Positions 52,585 through 61,190 are shown, counted from the stretch's first letter. The stretch is DNA of 64,000 nucleotides from Bacillus mobilis (GCF_001884045.1 NZ_MACF01000123.1:62001-126000); one strand, 5' to 3'. Numbers and translations: made by a program. Notes: generated from the sequence alone by a model not told the origin.

Positions 52585-53279
52585 CAACTATTACGAATAC
52601 ATTCGGTAAATTAAAAGAAATAGAGGAAGTAATTTCTTTGTTCCACGATGATATGACATTAATGTTTGGAGGATTTGGGGGGATTGGATCCCCTCCATCT
52701 TTGATACAGGCGATTTTAGAAAAAGGAGTTACAAATTTAAATTTAATAGGAAATGACACGGGATTTCCTGATGTAGGAATCGGTCGTCTTGTTACGAATG
52801 AAAGAGTAAAATCATTAGTTACCTCACATATTGGTTCAAATCCAAATGCAGGGAGACAGCTAAACGAAGGAAGGTTACAAATCGAGTTTTCCCCTCAAGG
52901 AACATTAGCAGAGCGTATTCGCGCTGGTGGTGTAGGACTTGGAGGCGTATTAGTTGATGTAGGTGTTGATACGATTGTAGAAGAGGGAAAACGTACAGTT
53001 GAAATGAATGGTAAGACATATTTAGTTGAAACAGCATTAACTGCTGAGGTTGCAATTGTATATGCGAAAAAAGCGGATCCGTTTGGTAATCTTGTGTTTG
53101 ATAAAAGCGCTCGTAACATGAACCCTCACGTAGCAATGGCAGGGGATATAACGATTGTAGAAGCAGAGGAGATCGTTCCACTTGGAAGTTTAGATCCAGA
53201 AGAAATTGTTGTCCCAGGAGTATTTGTAAATTATATCGTACCGTCGGAAGGAGTGAATTGGAAATGGGTATGGGCGTAG
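52581..53279 (+). CDS. yodS: CoA-transferase subunit A
   Basis: The 232-residue protein has the glycine-rich oxyanion segment MFGGFGGIGSPPSLI and PDVGIGRLV, then SHIGSNPNAGRQ and FSPQGTLAERIRAGG, as in the alpha subunit of succinyl- or acetoacetyl-CoA transferases. It pairs with YodR. The ATG overlaps the yodT stop (ATGA), so the two are translationally coupled. In the kam pathway it is thought to move CoA onto or off an acetamido-keto acid; that substrate is inferred. Confidence 0.9.
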   Translation: MTTITNTFGKLKEIEEVISLFHDDMTLMFGGFGGIGSPPSLIQAILEKGVTNLNLIGNDTGFPDVGIGRLVTNERVKSLVTSHIGSNPNAGRQLNEGRLQIEFSPQGTLAERIRAGGVGLGGVLVDVGVDTIVEEGKRTVEMNGKTYLVETALTAEVAIVYAKKADPFGNLVFDKSARNMNPHVAMAGDITIVEAEEIVPLGSLDPEEIVVPGVFVNYIVPSEGVNWKWVWA

Positions 53280-53926
53280 AAGTGAGAGATAAGATTGCTA
53301 GGCGCGCAGCGAAAGAAATACAAAATGGTATGATTGTAAATTTAGGTATTGGTATACCATCGCTTGTACCGAATCATCTTCCTGACGATATAAACGTTAT
53401 GTTTCATGCGGAAAATGGAATTGTAGGTATGGGACCTACGCCAAGCAAAGGGAATGAAGACGAAAATTTATGTAACGCAGCAGGTTTACCAACTTCTCTT
53501 ATTACAGGAGCGAGTTATTTTGATAGCTGCACAGCGTTTGGGATGATTCGAAAAGGTTTATTAGACATAACGATTCTTGGTTCATTACAAGTAAGTGAGA
53601 ATGGTGATTTAGCCAACTGGATTGTCCCAGGAAAACGCGTTCCAGGTATTGGGGGAGCGATGGATTTGGCACAAAAAGCGAAGCGGGTCGTTGTTGTAAT
53701 GAATCATGTCGATAAATACGGAAATGCAAAAATTGTTTCGGAGTGTACATTACCGTTAACTTCAAAGAAATGTGTAGATTTAATTATTACAGATATGGCA
53801 GTTATGGAAGTGACGGAGGATGGACTCATTTTACAAGAGTTAATGAGCCCATACACAGTGGAAGATATAAAACAACATACAGAAGCTGATTTCAAAATTG
53901 ACTCTAACTTACTAGTAATTGAATGA
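53264..53926 (+). CDS. yodR: CoA-transferase subunit B
   Basis: The 220-residue protein has IVNLGIGIPSLVPNHLP and the active-site glutamate in MFHAENGIVGMGPTP, which forms the glutamyl-CoA thioester, then DSCTAFGMIRKG. It is the beta subunit of the CoA transferase with YodS. It overlaps the end of yodS by 16 bases. ATG 53264 was chosen 10 bases after AAGGAG; a TTG at 53258 and an ATG at 53270 are close alternatives. Confidence 0.9.
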   Translation: MGMGVEVRDKIARRAAKEIQNGMIVNLGIGIPSLVPNHLPDDINVMFHAENGIVGMGPTPSKGNEDENLCNAAGLPTSLITGASYFDSCTAFGMIRKGLLDITILGSLQVSENGDLANWIVPGKRVPGIGGAMDLAQKAKRVVVVMNHVDKYGNAKIVSECTLPLTSKKCVDLIITDMAVMEVTEDGLILQELMSPYTVEDIKQHTEADFKIDSNLLVIE

Positions 53927-53941
53927 GGGGAGATGTAATAT

Positions 53942-55210
53942 ATGGAGCAATTAAAAAAGAAAATTTGTGATTATATCGAGAGTCATGAAGAGGAAAGCGT
54001 AAAATTTTTAAAACGATTAATTCAAGAAAAGAGCGTATCTGGTGATGAGAGTGGTGCGCAGGCAATTGTGATTGAAAAATTACGTGAGCTAGGTTTAGAT
54101 CTAGATATTTGGGAACCATCCTTTTCTAAAATGAAAGATCATCCTTATTTTGTATCACCGCGTACAAGTTTTTCAGATAGCCCGAACATAGTGGCAACCC
54201 TTAAAGGAAGTGGCGACGGAAAATCTATGATATTAAATGGACATATTGATGTCGTGCCAGAAGGAGATGTGAATCAGTGGGACCATCACCCTTATAGTGG
54301 TGAGCAAATAGGGAATCGTATATATGGTCGTGGAACAACGGATATGAAAGGCGGAAACGTCGCACTAATGCTTGCGATGGAAGCCATTATTGAATCTGGT
54401 ATTGAATTAAAAGGAAATATTTATTTTCAAAGTGTAATAGAAGAAGAAAGCGGCGGGGCAGGAACATTAGCGACTATATTACGAGGATATAAAGCGGATG
54501 GTGTCATTATTCCAGAACCGACAAATATGAAGTTTTTCCCGAAACAACAAGGGTCCATGTGGTTTCGTCTACATGTGAAAGGCAAAGCAGCACATGGTGG
54601 AACGCGTTATGAAGGAGTAAGTGCAATTGAAAAAAGTATGTTTGTTGTAGAGCATTTGAGAAAATTGGAAGAGAAGAGAAATGGTCGAATTACAGATCCA
54701 TTATTTAAAGGAATCCCGATTCCAATTCCAATTAATATTGGAAAAATTGAAGGTGGGAGCTGGCCAAGTTCTGTTCCTGATTCGTTAATTTTAGAAGGAA
54801 GATGTGGTATTGCGCCGAATGAGACTATAGAGGCAGCAAAAGAAGAGTTCGATAATTGGATCGCTGAATTAAATGATGTGGACAATTGGTTTGTTGAAAA
54901 TCCTGTAGAAGTAGAATGGTTTGGGGCGAGATGGGTTCCTGGTGAACTAGAAGAAAATCATGAGTTAATTACGACACTCGAGCATAACTTTGTTGAAATC
55001 GAAGGGAACAAACCGATTATTGAAGCGTCTCCTTGGGGGACTGATGGAGGTTTATTTACACAAATCGCAGGCGTACCAACGATAGTATTTGGTCCAGGAG
55101 AGACAAAAGTAGCACATTATCCAAACGAATATATAGAAGTTGATAAAATGATAGCTGCCGCAAAAGTTATTGCATGTACATTACTAGATTGGTGTGAGGT
55201 GAAAAAATGA
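53942..55210 (+). CDS. yodQ: M20-family deacylase (ArgE/DapE-like)
   Basis: The 422-residue protein has the metal-binding and catalytic motifs of M20 peptidases: LNGHIDVVPEGD, GRGTTDMKGG, the glutamates in VIEEESGGAGT, and an HGG in the dimerisation lid (KAAHGGTRYEG). It corresponds to YodQ. In this operon it probably removes the acetyl group from an acetamido intermediate of beta-lysine breakdown, which is inferred from context. GAGGGGAG precedes the ATG; it overlaps yodP by 4 bases. Confidence 0.88.
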   Translation: MEQLKKKICDYIESHEEESVKFLKRLIQEKSVSGDESGAQAIVIEKLRELGLDLDIWEPSFSKMKDHPYFVSPRTSFSDSPNIVATLKGSGDGKSMILNGHIDVVPEGDVNQWDHHPYSGEQIGNRIYGRGTTDMKGGNVALMLAMEAIIESGIELKGNIYFQSVIEEESGGAGTLATILRGYKADGVIIPEPTNMKFFPKQQGSMWFRLHVKGKAAHGGTRYEGVSAIEKSMFVVEHLRKLEEKRNGRITDPLFKGIPIPIPINIGKIEGGSWPSSVPDSLILEGRCGIAPNETIEAAKEEFDNWIAELNDVDNWFVENPVEVEWFGARWVPGELEENHELITTLEHNFVEIEGNKPIIEASPWGTDGGLFTQIAGVPTIVFGPGETKVAHYPNEYIEVDKMIAAAKVIACTLLDWCEVKK

Positions 55211-56052
55211 AATACTATGAATCTTTTAGAGAACAGACGAATGGCTATACAGTAGAAGGCGTATTAGACTATTTTAATAAACGTATTCGAGTAGACCACT
55301 ACACAGGAAATATTGAGAGGATTATAAAAACAATTGACGAATTAGCAGAGAAGCATTCTTTCACTAAATGTATTATTAAAGGAAAGGGAGAGCATGTTTC
55401 TACATGGCTCTCTTTCGGTTTTTTATTGGAAGCAACAATACCGCATTATTTTCAAGGTCATGATGCATACTTCTTCGTGAAATTTATTAATGATGAAAGA
55501 CGAAATAGTATTCATTGGGCTGAGGAAGATACCATTTTAAGCGGAGTTAAAGCAAAAGAAGTAAAGGAAAAAATAGTTCCAGAGAAATTTCTATTAAGAA
55601 AAGCGACCGAAGAGGATGCGGAAGAATTAGCGGTCGTCTTTGGAAAAGTATTTGAAGTTTATCCGACTCCTTTAAACGAAGCAAGTTATGTAAAACAAAC
55701 GATGAAAGAAGACGATACAATATACTATGTGTATGAATTCGAGGGAAAAATAATTAGTACAGCATCTGCAGAAATGAATATAAAAGAAGGAAATGCAGAA
55801 TTAACGAATTGTGCTACGTTACCCGAATATCGTAAGCATGGGTTTATGAAAAGTTTACTAATTAAGTTAGAAGAAGAACTGCAAGAAAAATCGATTTTCT
55901 GCTCCTATACAATTGCTCGATCACTTTCTTTCGGAATGAATGCGGCCTTTCATCAGTTAGGTTATACGTATACAGGAAGACTGGCGAACAATTGCTACAT
56001 TTTCGATAAGCTGGAAGATATGAATATATGGGTGAAAGATTTGTCTAAATAG
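55207..56052 (+). CDS. yodP: Beta-lysine N6-acetyltransferase
   Basis: The 281-residue protein has an N-terminal domain specific to the AblB/YodP family (DYFNKRIRVDHYTGN, KCIIKGKGEHVSTWLSFGF) and a C-terminal GNAT domain. The acetyl-CoA segment is TLPEYRKHGFMKSLL, followed by YTIARSLSFGMNAAFHQLGY. It acetylates beta-lysine made by KamA; in methanogens the AblA-AblB pair makes acetyl-beta-lysine as an osmolyte, whereas here neighbouring genes imply catabolism. Its ATG overlaps the yodQ stop. Confidence 0.9.
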   Translation: MKYYESFREQTNGYTVEGVLDYFNKRIRVDHYTGNIERIIKTIDELAEKHSFTKCIIKGKGEHVSTWLSFGFLLEATIPHYFQGHDAYFFVKFINDERRNSIHWAEEDTILSGVKAKEVKEKIVPEKFLLRKATEEDAEELAVVFGKVFEVYPTPLNEASYVKQTMKEDDTIYYVYEFEGKIISTASAEMNIKEGNAELTNCATLPEYRKHGFMKSLLIKLEEELQEKSIFCSYTIARSLSFGMNAAFHQLGYTYTGRLANNCYIFDKLEDMNIWVKDLSK

Positions 56053-56104
56053 TACGGTATAAAAATAGAACGGAATCGTCATGCTTATAATCGCATATAG
56101 GTAT

Positions 56105-56140
56105 GCCGGAAATTCGGCACGTGATTGCTGAATTTTCGGC
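56105..56140 (+). repeat. Two similar palindromic 14-mers before kamR
   Basis: GCCGGAAATTCGGC (56105-56118) and GCTGAATTTTCGGC (56127-56140) are near-palindromes with centres 22 bases apart, two helical turns. They lie between the yodP stop codon and the kamR start. They could be paired binding sites for KamR or another regulator. Confidence 0.45.
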
Positions 56141-56156
56141 AAAAGGGGGGATGACA

Positions 56157-57536
56157 TTGCTAGCAGTTTCGACACAAGAAGTCATTGAAGCGATTTTGGG
56201 CAGTATTGATGAGGCTATACACGCAGTAGATGAAAATGGTATTACAATTTTTTATAATACAGTAGCTGCAAAACACGATGGATCAAAAATTGAAAAAGTG
56301 TTAGGTAAACATTTATTAGAAGCGTTTCCTTCTTTATCTAGGGAAACAAGTACGTTGATGAAAGTGCTAGATACAAAAAAGCCAATCGTTCATCAAGTGC
56401 AACATTATCAAAATTTAAATGGGGAAGACATTTGTACAGTAAATACGACGTTACCTATTTTTATAGATGGAAATATTGCTGGGGCTGTTGAAATTGCTAA
56501 GGATTATTCCACAGTTCAAAAACTTACGGATACAATTGTCGATTTGCAGTCGAAAATAAAGCGGTCATCTAGAAAAAAAGCAATTAAAAAGCATATTGCA
56601 TTTGAGACGATCGTGACGAATGATGCTCGGTTTAAACAGACGAAAGAATTAGCACAAAAAGTAGCCCCAACGGATGCAAATGTTTTAATATATGGGGAAA
56701 CAGGAACAGGGAAAGAGCTATTTGTACAAGCGATTCATGAAGCTTCTAAACGGAAGAACAAGCCGTTTATTGCACAAAACTGCGCAGCTTTGCCAGAATC
56801 GCTATTAGAAAGTTTATTGTTCGGAACGACGAAAGGCAGCTATACAGGGGCAATTGAACGAGCGGGATTATTTGAACTTGTAGATGGAGGGACATTGTTT
56901 TTAGATGAACTGAATTCAATGCCACTCGATTTACAAGCGAAAATGCTACGTGTATTAGAAGATGGTGTTATTCGTCGTATTGGTGATAATAAGACGAGAA
57001 AAGTAGACGTTCGCGTTATTACCGCAATGAATCAGCCACCAGAAATATGTTTAAAAGAGAATAAAATTCGCACTGATTTATATTATCGATTAAATGTCTT
57101 TTCATTATATATTCCGCCGCTCCGTGAAAGAACTGAGGATGTATTATTATTAGCGTCTTATTTTTTGAAAGAATATAATAAAAGTTATAAAAAAGATGTA
57201 CTTCAAATGGATAAGGAAGCGAAAGAACGACTAGAAGCTTACCAATGGCCTGGAAATGTTCGGGAGTTAAAACATACGATTGAACATGCTGTCATAATTG
57301 CAGAAGGTAATACATTAACAGCCAATTGTTTACCGCGTACATTTCGGAAAGAGAATCTTCCGAAGAAGAGGAGCATATTGCCTCTTAGAGAAGCACTTCA
57401 TCAAACGGAAAAAGAATTAATAGATCAAGCGTTAATTGAAACGGAAGGGAATATACTACAAGCTGCAAAAATGTTAGGTATCCCTCGTCAAACGCTGCAA
57501 TATAAGCTGAGTAAGTACGACAAAACCGCCGAATAA
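56157..57536 (+). CDS. kamR: Sigma-54-dependent activator of the kam locus
   Basis: The 459-residue protein has an N-terminal PAS domain (SIDEAIHAVDENGITIFYN) and a central AAA+ domain. Walker A is GETGTGKELF, the sigma-54-contacting loop is GSYTGAIE (GAFTGA class) and Walker B is GGTLFLDELNS. A Fis-type helix-turn-helix (NILQAAKMLGIPRQTLQYKL) ends it. It matches KamR of B. thuringiensis, which activates kamA. TTG at 56157, 6 bases after GGGGGG, is preferred; an ATG two codons earlier abuts that site. Its stop codon lies in a terminator. Confidence 0.9.
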   Translation: MLAVSTQEVIEAILGSIDEAIHAVDENGITIFYNTVAAKHDGSKIEKVLGKHLLEAFPSLSRETSTLMKVLDTKKPIVHQVQHYQNLNGEDICTVNTTLPIFIDGNIAGAVEIAKDYSTVQKLTDTIVDLQSKIKRSSRKKAIKKHIAFETIVTNDARFKQTKELAQKVAPTDANVLIYGETGTGKELFVQAIHEASKRKNKPFIAQNCAALPESLLESLLFGTTKGSYTGAIERAGLFELVDGGTLFLDELNSMPLDLQAKMLRVLEDGVIRRIGDNKTRKVDVRVITAMNQPPEICLKENKIRTDLYYRLNVFSLYIPPLRERTEDVLLLASYFLKEYNKSYKKDVLQMDKEAKERLEAYQWPGNVRELKHTIEHAVIIAEGNTLTANCLPRTFRKENLPKKRSILPLREALHQTEKELIDQALIETEGNILQAAKMLGIPRQTLQYKLSKYDKTAE

Positions 57537-57550
57537 TTGGCGGTTTTTGT
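57520..57550 (+). terminator. Terminator at the end of the yodT-kamR operon
   Basis: AAAACCGCC pairs with GGCGGTTTT around GAATAATT; the kamR stop codon lies in the loop. Confidence 0.88.
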
Positions 57551-57607
57551 GTATTTGCACCAATAAAAGAGCGTTTACATATATAAAAAGTAATGAATAT
57601 GATAGTA

Positions 57608-57624
57608 TGTATGGATTTCATACA
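57608..57624 (+). promoter_or_regulatory. Inverted repeat upstream of the sigma-54 promoter (candidate KamR site)
   Basis: TGTATG-GATTT-CATACA is a perfect 6-base inverted repeat about 70 bases before the -24 element, within the range used by enhancer-binding proteins. Confidence 0.4.
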
Positions 57625-57692
57625 GTGCTTAAAAATATTTTTTTGCTTATGTAATAGCGTTCTCCGTACATTTACTTATCAATAATGTAAAG

Positions 57693-57709
57693 TTGGCATA
57701 ACTATTGCT
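57693..57709 (+). promoter_or_regulatory. Sigma-54 (-24/-12) promoter of kamA
   Basis: TTGGCAT-AACTA-TTGCT agrees with the consensus TTGGCAC-N5-TTGCT at every position but one, with the invariant GG and GC correctly spaced. It lies 38 bases before the kamA start. The published B. thuringiensis kam locus has such a promoter under KamR control, plus sigma-K control late in sporulation. Confidence 0.88.
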
Positions 57710-57746
57710 TATATAAAGGATGAGCGTATAAAAAGGGGGAATAGCA

Positions 57747-59168
57747 ATGTTACATGATGTATACAAACCAAATCGTCACTGGAAAGATATCGAGTTGTGG
57801 AAGGATGTTACTGAAGAACAATGGAATGACTGGGTTTGGCAATTAACGAATACGATCAAAACGTTAGATGACTTAAAGAAAGTGATTAATTTAACACCTG
57901 ACGAAGAAGAAGGCGTTAAAATTTCAACGAAAACGATCCCGTTAAATATTACACCGTACTATGCTTGGCTAATGAATCCTGATGACCCACGCTGTCCGAT
58001 TCGGATGCAATCTGTACCGATCTCGGAAGAGTTATATAAAACAAAATATGATTTAGAAGATCCGCTTCATGAAGATGAAGATTCACCAGTTCCAGGGTTA
58101 ACACATCGTTATCCTGACCGCGTATTATTCTTAGTAACGAATCAATGTTCTATGTATTGTCGTTACTGTACACGCCGTCGTTTTAGTGGACAAATTGGAA
58201 TGGGTGTGCCAAAGAAACAATTAGATGATGCAATTGGTTACATTCGTGATACACCACAAGTACGAGATGTATTAATTTCTGGTGGTGACGGTCTTCTTAT
58301 TAACGATAAAATTTTAGAATATGTATTAAAAAATTTACGAGAGATTCCGCATGTCGAGATTATTCGTATCGGAACGAGAGCACCGGTAGTATTCCCGCAG
58401 CGTATTACAGAAAACTTATGTAACATTATTAAAAAATACCATCCAGTATGGTTAAATACACATTTCAATACTTCTATTGAAATTACAGAAGAGTCGAAAA
58501 AAGCATGTGAAATGCTAGCGAATGCTGGTGTTCCAATCGGAAACCAAGCAGTAATTTTGGCTGGTATTAACGACAGCGTTCCAATTATGAAAAAACTTAT
58601 GCATGACTTAGTAAAAATCCGTGTACGCCCATACTACATTTATCAATGTGACTTATCTGAAGGTATTGGTCATTTCCGTGCACCGGTATCTAAAGGTCTG
58701 GAAATTATTGAAGGTTTACGCGGTCATACGTCTGGTTATGCAGTTCCAACATTCGTTGTTGATGCACCAGGAGGAGGCGGAAAAATTGCGCTTCAACCAA
58801 ACTATTTAATTTCACAAAGTGCAGATAAAGTTGTGCTTCGTAACTTTGAAGGTGTTATTACAACGTATCCAGAGCCAGAGAGCTATATCCCAGGAAGAGC
58901 AGAAGGGTACTTTAAAGAAATCTATCCAAACTACGAAGAAAAACGTTCAGATGTTGGTATCGCAGGTCTTATGAGTGATAAGAAATTTAACCTTGTTCCA
59001 GACGACTTACAGCGTATGAACCGTCGTAAAGACTATGAAGATAATGAAACTCATGCATCACTAAAAGATAAACGTGATAAGCGTGATCAACTGAAAGATA
59101 AAAAGTATCAATCACAAATGGCTAAATTAGAAGAAAACGACAAAAAAAATGAGGGTGATGCAGTATGA
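57747..59168 (+). CDS. kamA: Lysine 2,3-aminomutase
   Basis: The 473-residue radical-SAM enzyme has the iron-sulfur motif CSMYCRYCTRRR near residue 137, VLISGGDGLLI, HFNTSIEITEE, and the pyridoxal-phosphate lysine region APGGGGKIALQPNY. It isomerises L-lysine to L-beta-lysine using S-adenosylmethionine, PLP and a 4Fe-4S cluster. The C-terminal tail is a highly charged repeat (DKRDKRDQLKDKK). AAGGGGG precedes the ATG. Its product feeds YodP and the other enzymes of the operon upstream; yokU overlaps its stop. Confidence 0.95.
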   Translation: MLHDVYKPNRHWKDIELWKDVTEEQWNDWVWQLTNTIKTLDDLKKVINLTPDEEEGVKISTKTIPLNITPYYAWLMNPDDPRCPIRMQSVPISEELYKTKYDLEDPLHEDEDSPVPGLTHRYPDRVLFLVTNQCSMYCRYCTRRRFSGQIGMGVPKKQLDDAIGYIRDTPQVRDVLISGGDGLLINDKILEYVLKNLREIPHVEIIRIGTRAPVVFPQRITENLCNIIKKYHPVWLNTHFNTSIEITEESKKACEMLANAGVPIGNQAVILAGINDSVPIMKKLMHDLVKIRVRPYYIYQCDLSEGIGHFRAPVSKGLEIIEGLRGHTSGYAVPTFVVDAPGGGGKIALQPNYLISQSADKVVLRNFEGVITTYPEPESYIPGRAEGYFKEIYPNYEEKRSDVGIAGLMSDKKFNLVPDDLQRMNRRKDYEDNETHASLKDKRDKRDQLKDKKYQSQMAKLEENDKKNEGDAV

Positions 59169-59437
59169 ATTGTATGTGGTGTGACAGTACAGAAGCGAAA
59201 GAAAGCTTGAATACTGTATATTGGGAATTGCCAGATGGTACGAAAGCCATTGAAATCCAAGAGACACCATGCATTTCTTGTTCCTCATGTGGTATGGACT
59301 ATCAAGCAGATCAAACAGTGAAAGAAATAGAAGATCAATTGTTTCTAATTTATACGAAAGATTTACCAAAACAACTAACATATGAAGAATTAATGGGAAG
59401 ACCACGTCTATTAAAAAGAAATTATTTCGACTTTTAA
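59165..59437 (+). CDS. yokU: YokU family zinc-finger-like protein
   Basis: The 90-residue protein starts MNCMWCDSTEA and has CISCSSCGMDYQ, giving CxxC pairs likely to bind zinc. It ends with GRPRLLKRNYFDF. It matches YokU, found next to kamA in Bacillus; the function is unknown but linkage suggests a helper for the aminomutase or its regulation. The ATG overlaps the kamA stop by 4 bases. Confidence 0.88.
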   Translation: MNCMWCDSTEAKESLNTVYWELPDGTKAIEIQETPCISCSSCGMDYQADQTVKEIEDQLFLIYTKDLPKQLTYEELMGRPRLLKRNYFDF

Positions 59438-59462
59438 CCAGCTTTTATGCTGGTTTTTTTCT
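59437..59462 (+). terminator. Terminator after yokU
   Basis: ACCAGC pairs with GCTGGT around TTTTAT, followed by seven T; part of transcription may read through to yozE. Confidence 0.78.
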
Positions 59463-59509
59463 ATTTTGCCTTGTATAATGTATCCAAGTTAGAAAGGTAG
59501 GGAAGATTT

Positions 59510-59725
59510 TTGAAAAAGACATTTTACCACTATATGATGAAGCATCGTGCCGCTCTATTTAGTAATGAAATTTCGAATTTAGCAGAGGCAATGTACGATG
59601 ATTTAAGCTTTCCGAAGCAATCTGAAGATTACGATGAAATTAGTTCATACTTAGAATTAAGTGGAATGCTAGAAAGTATGTCTATATTTGATGAAGCTTG
59701 GGATTTATACATACAAGAGAGATAA
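59510..59725 (+). CDS. yozE: YozE/UPF0346 family protein
   Basis: The 71-residue protein has FYHYMMKHR, LSFPKQSEDYDEISSYLEL and FDEAWDLY, matching YozE, a small SAM-like helical protein of Bacillus. Its role is unknown. It starts with TTG after AGGGAAG. It keeps the gene order seen in B. subtilis near kamA. Confidence 0.88.
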   Translation: MKKTFYHYMMKHRAALFSNEISNLAEAMYDDLSFPKQSEDYDEISSYLELSGMLESMSIFDEAWDLYIQER

Positions 59726-59749
59726 AAACTATAAGATGGTATTTTTGAT

Positions 59750-59780
59750 GAGAAGCTAGTCTATTTGCTAGCTTTTTTTA
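59750..59780 (+). terminator. Terminator after yozE
   Basis: AAGCTAG pairs with CTAGCTT around TCTATTTG, followed by T residues. Confidence 0.8.
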
Positions 59781-59916
59781 CGTTGTAAATAAATTTTCAT
59801 ATGGTGATATTTTTTATTGAAAAAATTTATGAATATACGCTTCTGTGATAAGCGTTTTTATGTAGGTTGCATATACTGTTATCAAAATCACGACGTCAAA
59901 AAAAGGAGAGATATAG

Positions 59917-60579
59917 ATGGCAAGGAAAAAGCAACCTAAATATAACGTAGGGGACATAGTCGTGATTACGCTATATGGAACCGTTGGTAAAATCACAAAT
60001 ATGAAGGTTTTAGATGGAGTTTACGTTTACGAAGTCAATAATCACGATGGGTTTTACGTAGAGCAAACGTTGCAGCACGTTTCAGAGCAAGATATGAAAA
60101 AAGGTGAAACTGAGTGGATTGAATTAAATTATAATTTCACATTTGGTGATCTCGTGCAAGTAACAGGATACGATAAAGATGTGTTTCGGATTGTTGGTTT
60201 TCGTACAGAAGTATGGAGATATAAAAATGACGCATGGGAAGATACAATATACGAATTGTCACGAATTACGGATGGTGAATGGTTAGAAGCAGATGAATCA
60301 GATTTAACGCTACTTGCAAATGCTCAAACGGCAAATGCAATTTTGAAGAAAATGAAACAAGATAAAGCTGGTATGAATAAATTAGATTTAGGAAAATTAA
60401 AGTCAATTAACAACTCAAAAAAAGTGAGTGTTAAGACAAATCGTCAAGAAATCATTGATGGATTACTTGATATTTATAACGATTACCAATTGTTATTTGA
60501 TACATTTAAAGATGAAGAATACAAAATTGTTATGGATGTTGTTCATAATTATTTAGTTAAATTGACAGAGAAAAAGTAG
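59917..60579 (+). CDS. yodN: YodN-like protein with SH3-like domains
   Basis: The 220-residue protein has two beta segments of SH3/KOW character (KYNVGDIVVITLYGTVGKIT, then FTFGDLVQVTGYDKDVFRIVGF), a helical linker and a C-terminal helical part (RQEIIDGLLDIYNDYQLLFDTF). It appears to correspond to B. subtilis YodN from sequence character and location beside kamA, yokU and yozE. Function unknown. AAGGAGAG precedes the ATG. Confidence 0.75.
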   Translation: MARKKQPKYNVGDIVVITLYGTVGKITNMKVLDGVYVYEVNNHDGFYVEQTLQHVSEQDMKKGETEWIELNYNFTFGDLVQVTGYDKDVFRIVGFRTEVWRYKNDAWEDTIYELSRITDGEWLEADESDLTLLANAQTANAILKKMKQDKAGMNKLDLGKLKSINNSKKVSVKTNRQEIIDGLLDIYNDYQLLFDTFKDEEYKIVMDVVHNYLVKLTEKK

Positions 60580-60583
60580 TTAA

Positions 60584-60751
60584 CTAGAAAGAGAGAATGA
60601 ATTGAACAACAACATATGCAGTATAAGGTATGCCTACAATTATTAAAAAAATAAAAAGCCATTTAATAAGAGAGTCTGCCCATTGATCTTCATGCATGAA
60701 CTCTTCTTTTGTTTGTCCTACTTCTTGTTCTACCTCATATTGGTATTCCAT
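60584..60751 (-). CDS. Small single-helix membrane protein
   Basis: The 55-residue product has an acidic N-terminus (EYQYEVEQEVGQTKEEF) and a C-terminal membrane helix (WLFIFLIIVGIPYTAYVVV). The start at 60751 follows AAAGGGGGA with an 8-base gap; the frame upstream lacks a ribosome site. It is convergent to yodN, with only 4 bases between them. Family not recognised. Confidence 0.7.
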   Translation of the reverse strand: MEYQYEVEQEVGQTKEEFMHEDQWADSLIKWLFIFLIIVGIPYTAYVVVQFILSF

Positions 60752-60900
60752 AATTAAATCCCCCTTTTTGATAGCTTGTACTACCATCGTATGCATCTCG
60801 TCCAAAGGATATGACCTATAAAAAAGAAAAACTATTTTTCTAATCTCATATACATATTTTTGAGATTTTTTCATAAAACAGAAATAAAGGAGTGATGCTC

Positions 60901-61080
60901 ATGAAGGAAATTGAAGTCGTAATTGATACGGAAGAGATTGCGGAGTTTTTTTATGAGCAACTAATTGAAAGAGGATACGTCCCAAAACGAGAAGAAATTG
61001 AAGATCTCGCAGACATTACATTCGAGTACCTATTAGAGAAATGTATGATTGATGAAGTGTTTGATGAAGAGGATGAGTGA
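60901..61080 (+). CDS. yozD: YozD family protein
   Basis: The 59-residue acidic protein has KEIEVVIDTEEIAEFFYEQL and ITFEYLLEKCMIDE, matching B. subtilis YozD closely. Function unknown. The ATG at 60901 is 8 bases after AAAGGAG; an ATG six bases earlier is too close to it. Its transcript ends at the terminator just downstream. Confidence 0.88.
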   Translation: MKEIEVVIDTEEIAEFFYEQLIERGYVPKREEIEDLADITFEYLLEKCMIDEVFDEEDE

Positions 61081-61083
61081 AAG

Positions 61084-61113
61084 TAGCGACGGGGTTTACT
61101 CGTCGTTTTTTAC
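61084..61113 (+). terminator. Terminator after yozD
   Basis: GCGACGGG pairs imperfectly with CTCGTCGT around TTTA, followed by six T. Confidence 0.75.
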
Positions 61114-61150
61114 TCTTTACAAACTTGTCACAAATATAGTCGGTAATAGT

Positions 61151-61159
61151 TGGTATAAT
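61151..61159 (+). promoter_or_regulatory. Extended -10 promoter of the peptide-kinase-spo0M operon
   Basis: TGGTATAAT is a perfect extended -10 (TGNTATAAT) 32 bases before the first start codon. No good -35 lies at 17 bases. B. subtilis spo0M is sigma-H controlled, but no convincing sigma-H element was found here. Confidence 0.55.
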
Positions 61160-61190
61160 TAAAAGAAAATTTTACTCAAGAGGTGAAGGG

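Noticed and set aside
52819-53181. Long minus-strand frames inside yodS and yodR
   Set aside because: They are complementary-frame shadows of strongly motif-supported CoA-transferase genes.
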